64,000 nt of DNA from Okapia johnstoni. Its lineage: Eukaryota; Chordata; Mammalia; Artiodactyla; Giraffidae. The stretch lies in the NCBI GenBank assembly GCA_024291935.2, contig CM044312.1, positions 49,420,001 to 49,484,000 on the forward strand, written 5' to 3'. A model generated the notes under the pieces. It was not told the DNA's origin, ran no database searches, and was given only the letters and a program-made list of their open reading frames with translations. Positions within the stretch are counted from its first letter, which is position 1, and every line of letters starts with the position of its first letter. The position numbers and the translations under genes were made by a program. This document shows, piece after piece, positions 37,734 through 49,145 of the stretch.

Positions 37734-38105
37734 GCTGAAGAGACAGGAGTGCTCACTGGAGTCTCCCTATAGGATTCAAAGCAGATTGGGGTAGGGGTTC
37801 CCTGGACCCCTGGTTTTGTGCAGGTAGAGTAGGATTTCCCATCATCCACTGAAGCATTTTCCTTCCAGCCATACTCTCCACAGGTCCTAAAAGGCATTCT
37901 CTAAAGGAAAGGAAGAAACTCTACTTCCCTTCTGTTGTGTCCAGCCTGTGCTCCTCTCCATTGTGGGAGGAAGTGACATAAGGAAGCTGAAGAGCCCTCA
38001 GGAGTGCTCACTGGTAAGAAGTCTCCCTATAGGATTCAAAGCAGATTGAGGTTAGGGAAGGCTTCCCTGGACCCCTGGTTTTGTGCAGGTAGAGTAGGAT
38101 TTCCC
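37734..38105. repeat. Direct repeat, two copies of about 110 bases
   Basis: 37734-37840 and 37986-38105 share GTCTCCCTATAGGATTCAAA, GCAGATTG, and TGGACCCCTGGTTTTGTGCA through GTAGAGTAGGATTTCCC. The second copy has two short insertions. About 145 bases of spacer lie between. Confidence 0.9.
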
Positions 38106-38899
38106 GGATGGTGGGCATAAGACAGAGACTTTGTTCTCCCCAGGGATATTTGTGGGCATTCCTGTCAGAGTGCTGGGTTCTTTAGGGGCACCCATTTGCT
38201 CAGTACATGCTTAGGTGGCAGACAGCTTGTAGAGCCTAGAAACACAGCTGCAAACAGCTCCAGAACACCATACTTAAGGGGCTTAGGGTCTAGCTAGCAA
38301 GGATATGGGTCAGAAGATAGGACTTCTTGGGTTGGGCTAAGTAGAAACATGATGTAGTCAATGATGTTAGGGAGCTCACTGGTCTCCAGGAGAAGCGTCA
38401 GAGGCAGTGCCCATGCCCCACCAGGGGACCACTGTGGCTAACTCCCTATTCCACTGCTTTTGGCTGCAGACGCAGCTGCTCATACCAGTAACACTGGGGA
38501 TGAAATGCCAGATACCCAACATGGCTGTCCTGAAAAGCCGAACTCCTCCACTGGCATGCTTACCAAAAGCTATATTGCACCTGGCTTCCTCTTGGTGTTC
38601 CCTTCCAAACCCAAGTCATACAGAGCTACTTCTGATGGCACGGCCTTGGCCTTGACCCTGTCTGCTAGTGGCAGGGGATGCTGGAGATCCCCTGCTGACG
38701 TCTACCCAGAGAGGGTCCGCATACTGTCACAAGTTCCTCAGACATAAGACTGACATTCAGAATAAGTTGGCCATGGACATGATAGAGTCCAACACTGGGA
38801 GGCAGTCTTTCAGCTCAAACAATTGCATGATAATGGTGTACAGAGGAGAAACAGAGTCCAAAAAGAAGAAACATCTAGAGGACCAAATCTAGCCTGGGG

Positions 38900-39135
38900 G
38901 AGTTTTTTTTTAAAAAAGGCTCTCTGCTCTGTAACATCCTAGAGGGGTGGGATGGGGAGGAGGGTAGGAGGGAGGTTCAAGAGGGAGGGGACATATGGAT
39001 ACCTATGGCTGTTGACCATAGGACATATGTATACTTATGCTGATGTTTGGCAGAAACCAACAGAATAATGTAAAGCAATTATCCTTCAATTAAAAATAAA
39101 TAAATTTTTTAAGAAAATTAAAAAATAAAAAAGGC
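38900..39135 (+). mobile_element. Ruminant L1 3' untranslated end
   Basis: GGGAGGTTCAAGAGGGAGGG, ATATGGATACCTATGGCTG, TGATGTTTGGCAGAAACCAA and ATTATCCTTCAATTAAAAAT followed by an A-rich tail. Only the last 200 bases or so of the element are present. Confidence 0.8.
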
Positions 39136-39139
39136 TTTC

Positions 39140-39420
39140 TGGAGAAAGTGCCATGTAAGCTGAGATTAGACCACAAGTATAAATCAGCTGGATAAGAAAG
39201 TGGATGAAAATCCCAGATAGTGGAAATAGCATGTGCAAAGGCCCTGAGGTGGAAAGGAGCTTGTCATTTGGCAGGAACTGAAAGTAGCTACTGTGGTTGC
39301 TGGAGTGAGAAAAGCCTGAGATGAGGAAGTTTGGGCAGCACCCATCTCATGCAGGGTCAGGGAAATCACATTGAGGAGGTTTTATCTCAAGAGCTATTGG
39401 AAATGTGTGATGTAATGAGA
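39140..39420 (-). mobile_element. L2 LINE fragment, antisense
   Basis: ATAGCATGTGCAAAGGCCC, TGAGGTGGAAAGGAGCTTG and CTCATGCAGGGTCAGGG are the reverse of the L2 region seen at 48600. Confidence 0.65.
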
Positions 39421-41961
39421 CTTCCAATTCTGCAATAATCTCTCTGACTGGTTTGGATAGGAAGACTGAATTTCCGGTGGAGACCTCAGCTGGAAGCAAG
39501 GAGGCTGAAAAGGGAGGCTTGGATCAGGGGATGGTGGTAGGAAAGATTAGGCCAGAGTAAAGGTGTCTAACTAGGTGATGAGTTAATATGTGAGGTGAAG
39601 GGAAGGGAGATTTCCAGGAAGGTTCTTTTGAAACAGGTTGCGGTGAAGAAGAGCACATTTTAGGGGGAAGATCAAATCTTAGGATCGTGAGCACGAGCAG
39701 TGTTGGGTGCATGGGAGACAGTTGGATGCCAGGGGGCAGGCTGGAGCTGAGAAGACAGGCCTGGCTCTGGAGTGGAGTTCCTGAGCTGTGGGACTATCGG
39801 TGGTGGTGTTTGATCCCCAAAGGGTGAGAGTGAGGAGTGGAGCTGGAGCCACTGAACATCCCCGTGGAGGAGCAGGGAACTCCAGAGCAGGCTGGAGGGA
39901 ACAGCCCTAGACTGGGAGGAAATCCAGATGGACTGGGATTGGGGATGCTTTGAGCACTGCCCCGCAGCCCTGAGACCTGAGACTGGTCTCGCAAAGCCGG
40001 CCATGGACTTGGGAGCACAGCTCAGGGCAGGAATGTCTGGGGCAGAAGACAGACTCGGAAAGCACACTGGAGGGTGTTGAAAAGTGAGTGAGCAGTGAGG
40101 ACACAGAGGCAGGACGTGTGGACCAAGCTTGCTTGGGGCGGGATAGAGGAGCTGAGGGAGAGGAATATGGGGTTCATGGGGGGAAGTGGTTTGTTATAAG
40201 AAGACAATCTGGATAAATGCTAATGAGCTGGATATGGAAACCACTGAAGGATAGGGGGAGGGCATGTTGTGGAGCGAGCTCACTGAAAAGGTGGCTCAGA
40301 ACCCAGGTGAGGGTACCTTGTCTGGGGAAGGGGGTCCCTGCACCTGGAGATGTGGTGTGTGAGTGCTAATTTGCTTTCTGTCATGTCTGACTCTGTGTGA
40401 CCTTATGGACTGTAGCCCACCAGGGTCCTCTGTCCATAGGATTCTCCAGGCAAGACCACTGGAGTGGGTTGCCGTTTCCTTCTCCAGGAGATCTTCTCGA
40501 TCTAGGGCTTGAACCCGGGTCTCCTGCGTCTACTTGCATTGGCAGGCGGGTTCTTTACCACTAGTGCCACCTGGGAAGCCCTGGGGATGTGGTGGATGCA
40601 GGTGATGGGAGGGGCAGGGGTGGACGGCTGTGGAAGGCTGGCTGTTCACTCTGAAGGCATGGTGATCTGCAGAGGAGGGGAGGGGAGGTGGGTATCTTGA
40701 GAAGGCAGAAGGTGAGAAGTAGCAGTGGCAGAAGGTGGGGGGACCAAGCTGGCAAGAAATGTGCGAGCTGGGCAGGTGAATTGAAAGTGATGGCACTTCC
40801 CCTGAGGAGAGTATCTGGCCCAGGGAAGGCCCAGGGGAGCCTATTCAGGGTGCTGTTTTGCCCAGAAGATCAAGGCTCTAGTGGATTCTAGGCCGTGTTT
40901 GCAAATGAGGGCTTGTGTTGACAGAGGGGACAGTATGGAAGCGTCAGCTGTGTGGGTGGGGGCGTTGAGGAGAGAACTGGAAGGACAGGTGCCATAGTCA
41001 GAGGGGACCGGAGCTTCTGTCTTGCCCTTTGAACCCAGGGGAAAGGGCTCCTTGCTGGGCAGGGGAAGAGCTGCTGTGAGTCCAGGAGGAGGGCAGGGTG
41101 GGGCAGGATGGGAGGGGCTGCTTGGCCAGTGGGCCTGGGCATTGCAGTCGCCCAGGAAGAAGGCTGGGATGGAGGGGAAGGAAGACTTGGAGCCAGAGTC
41201 TCTAGTGAGGAGGAAAGGCTGGCGATGGCAGCAAGGGGCTCAGGCAGGGAGGGGTGACACAGTGAGGAGGACAGGGCACACCAGAGGGAGATACAGGACA
41301 AAGCCATAGATGGAGAGGAGTGGGCAGAGCGGGCAGCGGGCAGGAGAAGGCCCAGGCACTTGCCCCCTCTCCAGAACCCGTGTGTGTCCCGGTCCTGCCC
41401 AAATGTCCTGTGATGCACTCACCATCCTCTGGGGCTGCCAGCAGCTGTGCCCTGTAACCATGAGGAGCAGGACTGCTTTGGGAGGTAGAGCAGGGCCTTG
41501 GAAAACAGCGAGAAGACAAAAGCTGTAGATGTCTGGGGCTTTTGTGGGAAGGGGGTGGTCTGTAGCATCTCCCTCATCTGTGTGTATCTCCTGGTGTGGA
41601 TATTTCTCTTCTGGGGCTCCCCCCACTCTGTCTCTGTGTGAATGTCTCTCTCCCTCTGTCCCTGTCCTTTTGTTTTTCTCTGACTCTTTCTTCCACTTTA
41701 TGGGGCTCCAGCTTCCAGCTGTGGGAAGTGAAGGACCAACCCCATTAGGCAGCTAGCTTGTCTCTGTGATACTGGACATCTGGGGCTAGGGTTGGCTGGA
41801 GGTGGCTAGAGCTTTGCACTTGCATCCAGATGGCCAGTTACCTGCTCTGTCAGAATCCCGGTTCCCTTTGCACACCCCTCTCTGCTTGTCTCTCTCCCTC
41901 TTTCCTCACTGTCTTCTCTTTAGATCATTCTGCCCCAGGTGTCCCTGCCACAGACAGGATG

Positions 41962-41963
<2 letters not shown>
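39421..41963. other. Intergenic sequence, purine-rich, no gene recognised
   Basis: G/A-rich unique DNA with one SINE (40364-40580). The antisense frames of 130-176 codons here come from long purine runs and have proline/serine-rich, domain-free products. Confidence 0.5.
40364..40580 (-). mobile_element. Bov-tA SINE
   Basis: Reverse complement copy, GTGAGTGCTAATTTGC to GCCACCTGGGAAGCCC. Confidence 0.9.

Positions 41964-42039
<76 letters not shown>
41964..42039. repeat. Long perfect GT microsatellite
   Basis: Thirty-eight uninterrupted GT units, the longest pure repeat in the window. Confidence 0.97.
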
Positions 42040-42041
<2 letters not shown>

Positions 42042-42689
42042 GGAGTCTGGGGGATGACAGGTGGGACAGCACAACCCAGGTTCACGGAGCCTGTCTGCCG
42101 GCTTCCCAGGGAGCAGGTCAGGCTGGCAGGCAAGATGAGGTTGATGGGCAGTCCGTTTCCCAGCCTCGGAGATGTTGCATAAGCAGCCGCAGCCCCGCGC
42201 ACATTCCCATGGTTACGGGGCTGGGAAAGGCTGGTGGTGGTGGCATCGCCATGGTACCAGCATGGCCCAGGGCTCAGCTGGCATGGTGCTGGCACAGAGC
42301 AACTCTGGGTTCTCACTGGACACATCTCTGCCAGACAGGGCTCCTCGTGGGCATCCAGTGGCTTGTGGAGTCAGACAGGAGGCAAGCAGCCCAGGGCCAG
42401 TTTCGGGGGAAGCCTGAAGACCCCCGTCAGCCTCTCAGTCCAGCGGCCAGAGCTCCATGGGGTGGGGGCTGGTCATGGGAGTAAACGCCCCCCCCATACT
42501 AGCTGGCTCAGTGCAGGCAGAACTGACCCTGTCCACAGCCCCCTCCTCAACCCTCAACCTGTGGAAATCTTGACCTTGACCCTAGCCTCATCCTTAGAGT
42601 TTTCATCCCCTCCACACTCTCCTGCTAGGCCTGTCCCCAGGGATCTCACAGTGGAGACCTAAGCCCCGTTTTTGGAGGAATATGCACCA

Positions 42690-42898
42690 GGAACTTCCCT
42701 GGTGGCTCAGACAGTAAAGAATCTGCCTGCAATGCAGAAGACCCGGGTTTGATCCCTGGGTCGGGAAGATTCCCTGTAGAAGAGAATGGCTACCCACTCC
42801 AGTATTCTTTCCTGGAGAATTCCATGGGCAGAGGAGCCTCGCATGCCATAGTCTACGGAGTCTTAAAGAGTCGGACGTGACTAACACTTTCACTTTCA
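42690..42898 (+). mobile_element. Bov-tA SINE
   Basis: GGAACTTCCCTGGTGGCTCA through the full body to CTAACACTTTCACTTTCAC. Full-length and close to consensus. Confidence 0.92.
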
Positions 42899-43145
42899 CA
42901 CCCTGAGGACAGAGGCATGTAGGATTCAGGCCAGCAGGACTGTGGGGGTTCAAATGTCAGAGGTCAGTGGGGGTCAGAGCAGTCACAGAAGTCCTCCTGA
43001 GAGGCAGTGGTATGCTGGACCCATGAGGATGAATAAGATTTGAGGCAGGGAAAGATCCTGGGAGGCAGAGCAGCTGACATGAAGGTGGGGAGGCCCAGAG
43101 CACATGACCTCTTTGATGAGATTAAGTCTTTCAAAAAAGAGAATA

Positions 43146-43148
<3 letters not shown>

Positions 43149-43214
<66 letters not shown>
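43149..43214. repeat. Perfect GT microsatellite
   Basis: Thirty-three GT units, 1.1 kb from the 38-unit GT tract. Confidence 0.97.
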
Positions 43215-43216
<2 letters not shown>

Positions 43217-43889
43217 TGGTTTCTCCAGATTTAGCTCTGGGCTGCTTGAGCACAGGAAGTCTCCTGGAGGGTGAGGTAGGGGAAAGTTAGCAGGAAATCC
43301 CTTTAGAAGGAGCCTTGCTGATGCCCTGACACAGCTTCCAGGGAGGATCGTGAACACGTCCCATGAGGGTCCTGGATGGTCCCACTCTCCCCCGACACCC
43401 CAGCCAGCTCCTCTTCCACATCTCTCTCTGCCTGGGCACCTGGGCCAGCTCCTCCTGCTCTCCCCCAGCTCTTAGGGTCACCCCCACTAAACCAGCAGTT
43501 CCCGCACAATTCCAGAACTGATTCCTGCATCTCCACCAGGCGGTTCTGAAGGCTCAGCCTCCCTCTTGGGTTCACATCCATCCTTTGTCACCAACTCCCT
43601 CGTGACAACCCTAGAACTCCTGCCACAGGGGGAACCTTCCCCGGTGGCCTCTCAGCCCTTACAGGACTTCGACCACAGGGAAGGAATAAAGCCCTCCTGG
43701 CCCTCACCACTTTCCCATTTAACTAGGAAAGAGGAGCCCAAGTTTCTTTCAATGGCCTGCAGGGCCCGGTGTGGCCTGGACCTCCCACCTCCCCAGCTTC
43801 ATCGTCCCTCATCCTCCTCCCCTGGGCTCTGCCCTGGCCACACTGACAGTCTTGTGGTCCCCAGAGTCCCCTGGGCCCATGCTTATTCC

Positions 43890-44815
43890 AGAATGACTGC
43901 TGCTTGGGACACTCTGCCCCCGCATCTCCCCCAGCTGCTGTCTCCACCGAGTCCCGACTTAGCGCCAGTGTCACCTCCTCAGGGAGGCTCATCCTAACCA
44001 CCTAGTGATATCCCTCAAGGTCATGTGGCATCTCCATGCTTTAGTTTCTTTGTGGCACTTGGCTGTGGTTACAGTAGAGCCTCATTGCTCACAGGCGTTC
44101 TATAAAGTCACCTCGAACACTGAATTAGTAAATATGGAACCATTGCTCCAGAAGAGAGACAGAGCTAGGCTCCTGTGAGCCTCTAGTCACCAGGTTTTGT
44201 CAACGGATCAATACATAACCTTGTTTTCTGTGTGTTTCTGTTTCTAGACACCTGATTTAATATATATCGCTGATTCATTAACATAGAACTCGCAGCCAAC
44301 AGCACTATTATTCATGATTGAGAGATGCTAAGTTACCCTTGAATTTTCTCTGGAGAACACATCACAGATGCCTTGCACCAAGGAACTCTAGACAACACTT
44401 CTGCCCTAGGCTTGGAGCCATTTAAACAGTGAAACCACCAACAAAAAGCACAAAAATGTAAAGAAACATAGCTCTCAGTAAACCTCAAAAAGGACACTTT
44501 AAAGTCTGAACTGAGCCAAGATGGCAGAGGTCGTCGTGGTGGAACCCAGCTGGGGATCTGTGCATCGGGCTGTTCAAGTTCTCCCCACTCAGGGCACGTC
44601 CAAGAATGACTGTGGCAGCGCTGAGGGGTGCAAATACATTTCAGGGAGCAGGCAGGTCACAAATATGGAATCTGCAAATAGTGAGGATCCACTGTTTGTT
44701 ATTTTTAAGTGTTTCGTGTGTATTGTTGGACTTCCCTTTGCTTATTCACTGCTGTATCTTCAGCCCCAAACAGGGTCAAGGTCAAGATTCACAGTAGATG
44801 CTTAATAAATATTTA
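43890..44815 (+). mobile_element. L2 LINE 3' end, interrupted by a DNA transposon
   Basis: Left part 43890-44070 (GTCACCTCCTCAGGGAGGC) and right part 44696-44815 (TTCACTGCTGTATCTTCAG, TGCTTAATAAATATTTATTG) are adjacent pieces of L2. The foreign 44071-44695 segment separates them. Confidence 0.7.
44071..44695. mobile_element. Non-autonomous DNA transposon with short terminal inverted repeats
   Basis: Starts ACAGTAGAGCCTCATTGCTC and ends GTGAGGATCCACTGT; the reverse complement of the end, ACAGTGGATCCTCAC, resembles the start. Interior phrases such as GATCAATACATAACCTTGTT and GCTGATTCATTAACATAGAA are familiar from an old mammalian DNA repeat that I cannot name with certainty. No transposase frame is present. 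Confidence 0.6.
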
Positions 44816-44830
44816 TTGGCTGATTGTCCT

Positions 44831-44872
44831 GTCTCTCTCTCTCTCACACACACACACAGATACACACTCACA
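44831..44872. repeat. Compound TC/AC microsatellite
   Basis: TC run followed by AC run at the tail of the L2 copy. Confidence 0.9.
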
Positions 44873-45479
44873 TGCACTTACAACACAGAGTCCTTATCAG
44901 ATCTCGGAGCTGAGAAGATGGGAAATCTCCTTTCTGGGCACCACAGGCAAGAGAGAGAAGGAGATTCTGGAAAGAGGGGGTAGGTGAGAATCCTTGTCCT
45001 AAACCTTTGCTCTTCCTGGCCTCCATGCCCTACTTACAAGTCCTGGGGCTAGCTGTGTGTGCCAAGTGTGTTGTTAAACCTTCCACCCCCTGAAGGAATC
45101 CATGCGGACATGCAGTACATATACAGCCTGGCTGAGGACCCCTGTGTCTGGTCCTGGGAGGATGGTGTGTGTGTGTGCCCGTGTGGGTGCCATGCCCCTT
45201 CGCAAGCACGTGTGTGAGCACGGGCTCCAGCCTGCTCCAATGAGGCGTGCTGGCTTCCTCGCAGCTGCAGAGCTTGCTGCACTGACAGGCCTGTAATCAT
45301 GGGAAATTACCGAGCCCAGAACTAAAATTAAGGCTGCTGCTTCTGCTGCCACAGGACATGTTTACAAAGACAAGCGCCCGGAAGAGGCCTCGGGAGGCTC
45401 TGCTGGGAGCTGCAACTCCTGGGGAGGACGGGCTGGGGACCCAGCAGAGAGGCCACAGAGAGAGGAAGCCTCTTATATT

Positions 45480-45680
45480 TGTCATACACCTACTAAATGA
45501 CAGGCACCGTGCTCGTTGATTTCACGCTTCAGTTTATTTGATCCTCACAGTGACCCTGCCAGGCAGGAAATGGTCTTGGGGTACCGACACCAGACCTGGC
45601 CTTCGAGGTCGAGGAAGGAGCTTCAGGTTGTGAAGCTTGCGACTGGCAGAGCCAGAGTCTGAATTCAGGGCTGACTGACT
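45480..45680 (-). mobile_element. MIR SINE, antisense
   Basis: TACTAAATGACAGGCACCGT, TTATTTGATCCTCACAGTG and GGCAGAGCCAGAGTCTGAAT. Confidence 0.65.
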
Positions 45681-46479
45681 CCAGGGCCAGGGTTGTGAAG
45701 CCCTGTGGGGCAGGGAGAGGGGAGCCCTGTGGGAGTGGGAGGCGGATTCTCTGGTTTTTCGTGTTTGGTGTCTGGTGTAAGGAACACTGGAAGGAAGACC
45801 CCCACCCACCATACTGTCTCCCTCCCACCTGTCACGTGGGCTGTGTCATACCTCTTAATACTTTAGGGTGAAGGTGGCCCCATGGGAACCCACATATCCC
45901 TCCAGGAAGAAAACAGATGAATCGTGCACACTGACATCAAATCTAAGGGACCCTGTTCCACGTGCAGCGTGGCCCAGCCCCCAGCCCAGCCATCCGGCCT
46001 CATATGGGTGGGGCTGAGGAAACAAGACATGAAGCTATATGTTGGCCCAGGCTCTGGATTCCCAGCTGAGGTCTTCTCCTTTCCTTTTTCCTTTTCTGTG
46101 GCCCTCCACACTCCCCTGGCCCCAGAAGGCCCTAAACATGACTCTGAGAGCTGCCCCCAGCCAGAAAGCAGGTTATTAGTGAACAGTGAGTGATGATTGT
46201 GTTTGTGGAGGGGCATTGGGTAGGGCAGGGAACTCCCTCTGCAGAAGGCAGCGCTGGGCTGGGCGGACAGTCATCCACGCTGTCTGGGCCAGGCTCTCTG
46301 GGTGAGCAGCAGTCTCCCCTCTCCTCTCTCCCCTCTCCGCAGCCTCGTCACTGTATCAGGGAGAGCCTGGCTCACTGGCCTGGGGGCTGTGGAGAGAGAA
46401 AACTCAACCCAGAGGCCCCATGTGACATATGTTGGCACACTACTGGACTGGCCTCCAGCCAATAAGCACTTTCATCTGA

Positions 46480-46730
46480 CAGCAGTCAAAATATTAATAG
46501 TGCCAGGGGCTGTTCTAGGACACATACACACAACACTCACATACACAGACTTGCAGAGACTCCTTTGAGGAATTAGCATCATCCCCACTTTACAGATGAG
46601 AAAACTGAGGCACAGAGAGATCAAGTGGTTTGCCCATAGCCATAAAGCTGGATGGTTATGAGATCGAATTTAGACCTGGGCAGTGTGGCAGCAAAGGTCC
46701 TGTGCTAACCACTATGCTATATTGCCTCTT
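46480..46730 (-). mobile_element. MIR SINE, antisense, nearly full length
   Basis: CCCACTTTACAGATGAGAAA, CTGAGGCACAGAGAGATCAA and TGTGCTAACCACTATGCTAT are core and head in reverse. A short ACAC insert lies near 46520. Confidence 0.8.
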
Positions 46731-47126
46731 GAGTCCCCAGTCCCTTGGTCTTTCCCAAAGCAGACACATACTCTGCAGGCTGTATGGTGAGTGGCCATCT
46801 GGTCTCTGCCTGATATGGCCCCTGTCATCTCTTGCACGCAGCTTGGCTGGGCAGAAGGGCCCTATTTGAGAGGCTGAAGCAGACTCTTGGGAGCGTCTGC
46901 CTCTTGGGTCTGCTCACCAGGCTTCTTGTGTCCCTGTGGGGGACTGAAGAGGACAGTCACATGGCAATGGCCACACTCACCCACGAGCCCTCACAACCCT
47001 GAGCTGTTCTCAAAAGGGCTGAATGGAACGCTCCGTGAGCCTGACTGCCTGCCAGACCCTGGGCTGCGCTTCATGTGAGTTTGTTAATCATTTTTTGCAT
47101 TTGGGTTGTGACCAGCAATTAATCTG

Positions 47127-47265
47127 GAGAAGGAAATGGCAACCCACTGCGGTATTCTTGCCTAGGAAATCCCACGGACAGAGGAGCCTTGTGATGTACA
47201 GTCCATGGGGTTGCAAAAGATTCGCATATGACTTAGAGACTAAATAACAACAAGAACAACAGCAT
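47127..47265 (+). mobile_element. Bov-A SINE body, truncated
   Basis: BovA body from GGAGAAGGAAATGGC with an AACAACAAGAACAACAG tail. No tRNA-derived head. Confidence 0.88.
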
Positions 47266-47599
47266 TTAATATTTTCAATGAAATGGAAGAACAGAAATGG
47301 AGTGCATCATGCCTGGTGAAGGTAGGCACTGTTTCATGAAACTTTTATTTCCATTTCACACGTTTATGCTGAGTCACAGTAAAAATGAAGTAACAAACCC
47401 AAGTTTGATAAACCTCCCAGAGGTTGCCTTCTTACTCCTTGCATCTTACTTAGGTCCCTGCATCCACGGAAGGCAGCCCAGCATCTGGATCAGGCCCGGC
47501 CTGGAAGTTCCCATGCTCCCCGCACTGCAGAGCCAAGCCCAGCTCCGGGCACCCAGAGGAGAGCAGTCAGCTTACAGACTGAGCCATGAGCAAAGCGCC

Positions 47600-47790
47600 T
47601 ACTGTATAGTGTAGGCCAACAGGTGCCAGGTTCTGTGTTGAGCATTTTGCTTGCATCACCTTTTAAGCCTCATGAAGTAAGTGGCCCTGGTCTCTGCCTT
47701 CCACAGATCAGGAAACTGAGGCTACTGAGTAAGCTTTTTGTGCTCACTCAGTCCAGCAGCTGACACACATCATAACTGGGTTTTGAATGG
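47600..47790 (-). mobile_element. MIR SINE, antisense
   Basis: AGGTGCCAGGTTCTGTGTTG, ATCAGGAAACTGAGGCTACT and CATAACTGGGTTTTGAATG. Confidence 0.7.
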
Positions 47791-48439
47791 TGGACATACA
47801 GGTGCTGATGACAGGAAGGCAGTGATGAGAAGGCGCCCTGACCCCACCACCTCACCTCTGTGGACCCCTCCTCCTCCCTTCTGTACCCAAGCTCCTTGGC
47901 CACCAAGTTCCCCTGAGACCCCCTCCCTCAGGGCCTGTGGGATTCTGTGGGTCTACTCTGAAGCAGTTTCTGATTTCCAGGACCCCAGGGTGGAGTGACT
48001 TGGGAAGCCTGCTGGGAATGTGGGGAGGGGGTCCCGCCCGAGGAGAGCCTGGCCCTGACTCCAAAGTCTATTGTGCTTCCTTGGGTCTACACATCTAACT
48101 CACCCAGACTTTTCCTTTCCCCATGCACTCCATAGCTGGCACCTGAGGGCCACATGCCTTGTGTTGCTGAGGGCGAATGGTCACAGGAACCACACTCCTT
48201 TCCAGAGCTGCTCAGAGCCCAGCAAGGCTGCCCCAGCCCAAACCCCTGACCTAGGGCTCGGCACTCAGAGCTAACAGGTCGCTTCCATTCCTAGTTTCTT
48301 CCTTTTCAGAGGTGTGAGGACCTAGTAAGCACTGAGTTTGAAGTTAGTTGGACCTGGGTTCACACCAGGGCTGGATTCAGAGAAGAGTATGGTGTCTATT
48401 TTTCCTCCGACAAACATGGATTTAAAATAAACCCTGTTA

Positions 48440-49145
48440 TTTCATAAACTCTCCAGTAGCTCCCCATTATCCTCAGAGTAAAATGCCAAAGGCCTTACAA
48501 TGGTTTAGAAAGGGCTTCAAAGTCCTGTATGTCTACTTCTCTGGACATGTCTCATTTCTTTCCTGGACTCACTCAGCTCTAGCCATGCTGACCTCTTGCT
48601 GTTTCTGCCCCAGGGCCTTTGCACTTACAGTTCCCTTGGTCTGGAGCCATCTTCCCTCAGATATCCACATGGATCACTCCTTCACCTCAGTGAGGGCCCC
48701 CGATCCAAAGGCACTCTTCAGCCCCAGCTACAGCCCATGGCATGTCTTATGTTGCCTTCTCACTTTATATTCCTGCACACTAAGTTACTTCAGTCGGGTA
48801 CAACTCTTTGTGATCTATGAATTGTAGCCCACCAGGCTCCTCTGTCCATGGGATTCTCCAGGCAAGAATACTGGAGTGGGTTGCCATGCCCTCCTTCAGG
48901 GGATCTTTCTGACTCAAGGATCAAACCCACATCTCTTATATTTCTTGCATTGGCAGGCAGATTCCTTACCATTAGCACCACCTGGGAAGCCCCTCCTACT
49001 AAAATACTGTATGACTTTTTCATCTACCTTGTTGATCCAAAGATGTTTATCATCTGTTGCTCTCCATTAGAATGTAAGCTCCACGAAGGTGGGGTTTTTT
49101 GTTTCCTTGTTCAGTAGTGCTTAACACTGAGTAGGCATCAAAAAA
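48440..49145 (+). mobile_element. L2 LINE 3' end, interrupted by Bov-tA
   Basis: Left part AACTCTCCAGTAGCTCCCC, CCAGGGCCTTTGCACTTAC (48440-48781). Right part AGAATGTAAGCTCCACGAAG, TAACACTGAGTAGGCATC (48993-49145). The order matches L2. Confidence 0.75.
48782..48992 (-). mobile_element. Bov-tA SINE splitting an L2
   Basis: Reverse complement copy, AAGTTACTTCAGTCGGG to CACCTGGGAAGCCCC. The same-orientation L2 is found directly before and after. Confidence 0.9.

Larger units (their letters stand above)
44873..47126. other. Intergenic sequence with two MIRs
   Basis: Apart from the MIR copies this is unique-looking. 45200-45420 contains AATTACCGAGCCCAGAACTA and AAAATTAAGGCTGCTGC, which look compositionally like conserved non-coding DNA. 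No exon recognised. Confidence 0.4.

Noticed and set aside
41906..42484. Long frames across the GT microsatellite on both strands
   Set aside because: Pure dinucleotide repeats have no stops in these frames; the products are CV or HT repeats.
44521..44805. 94-codon frame starting MAEVVVVEPSWG
   Set aside because: It spans the end of a DNA transposon and an L2, so it is repeat translation.
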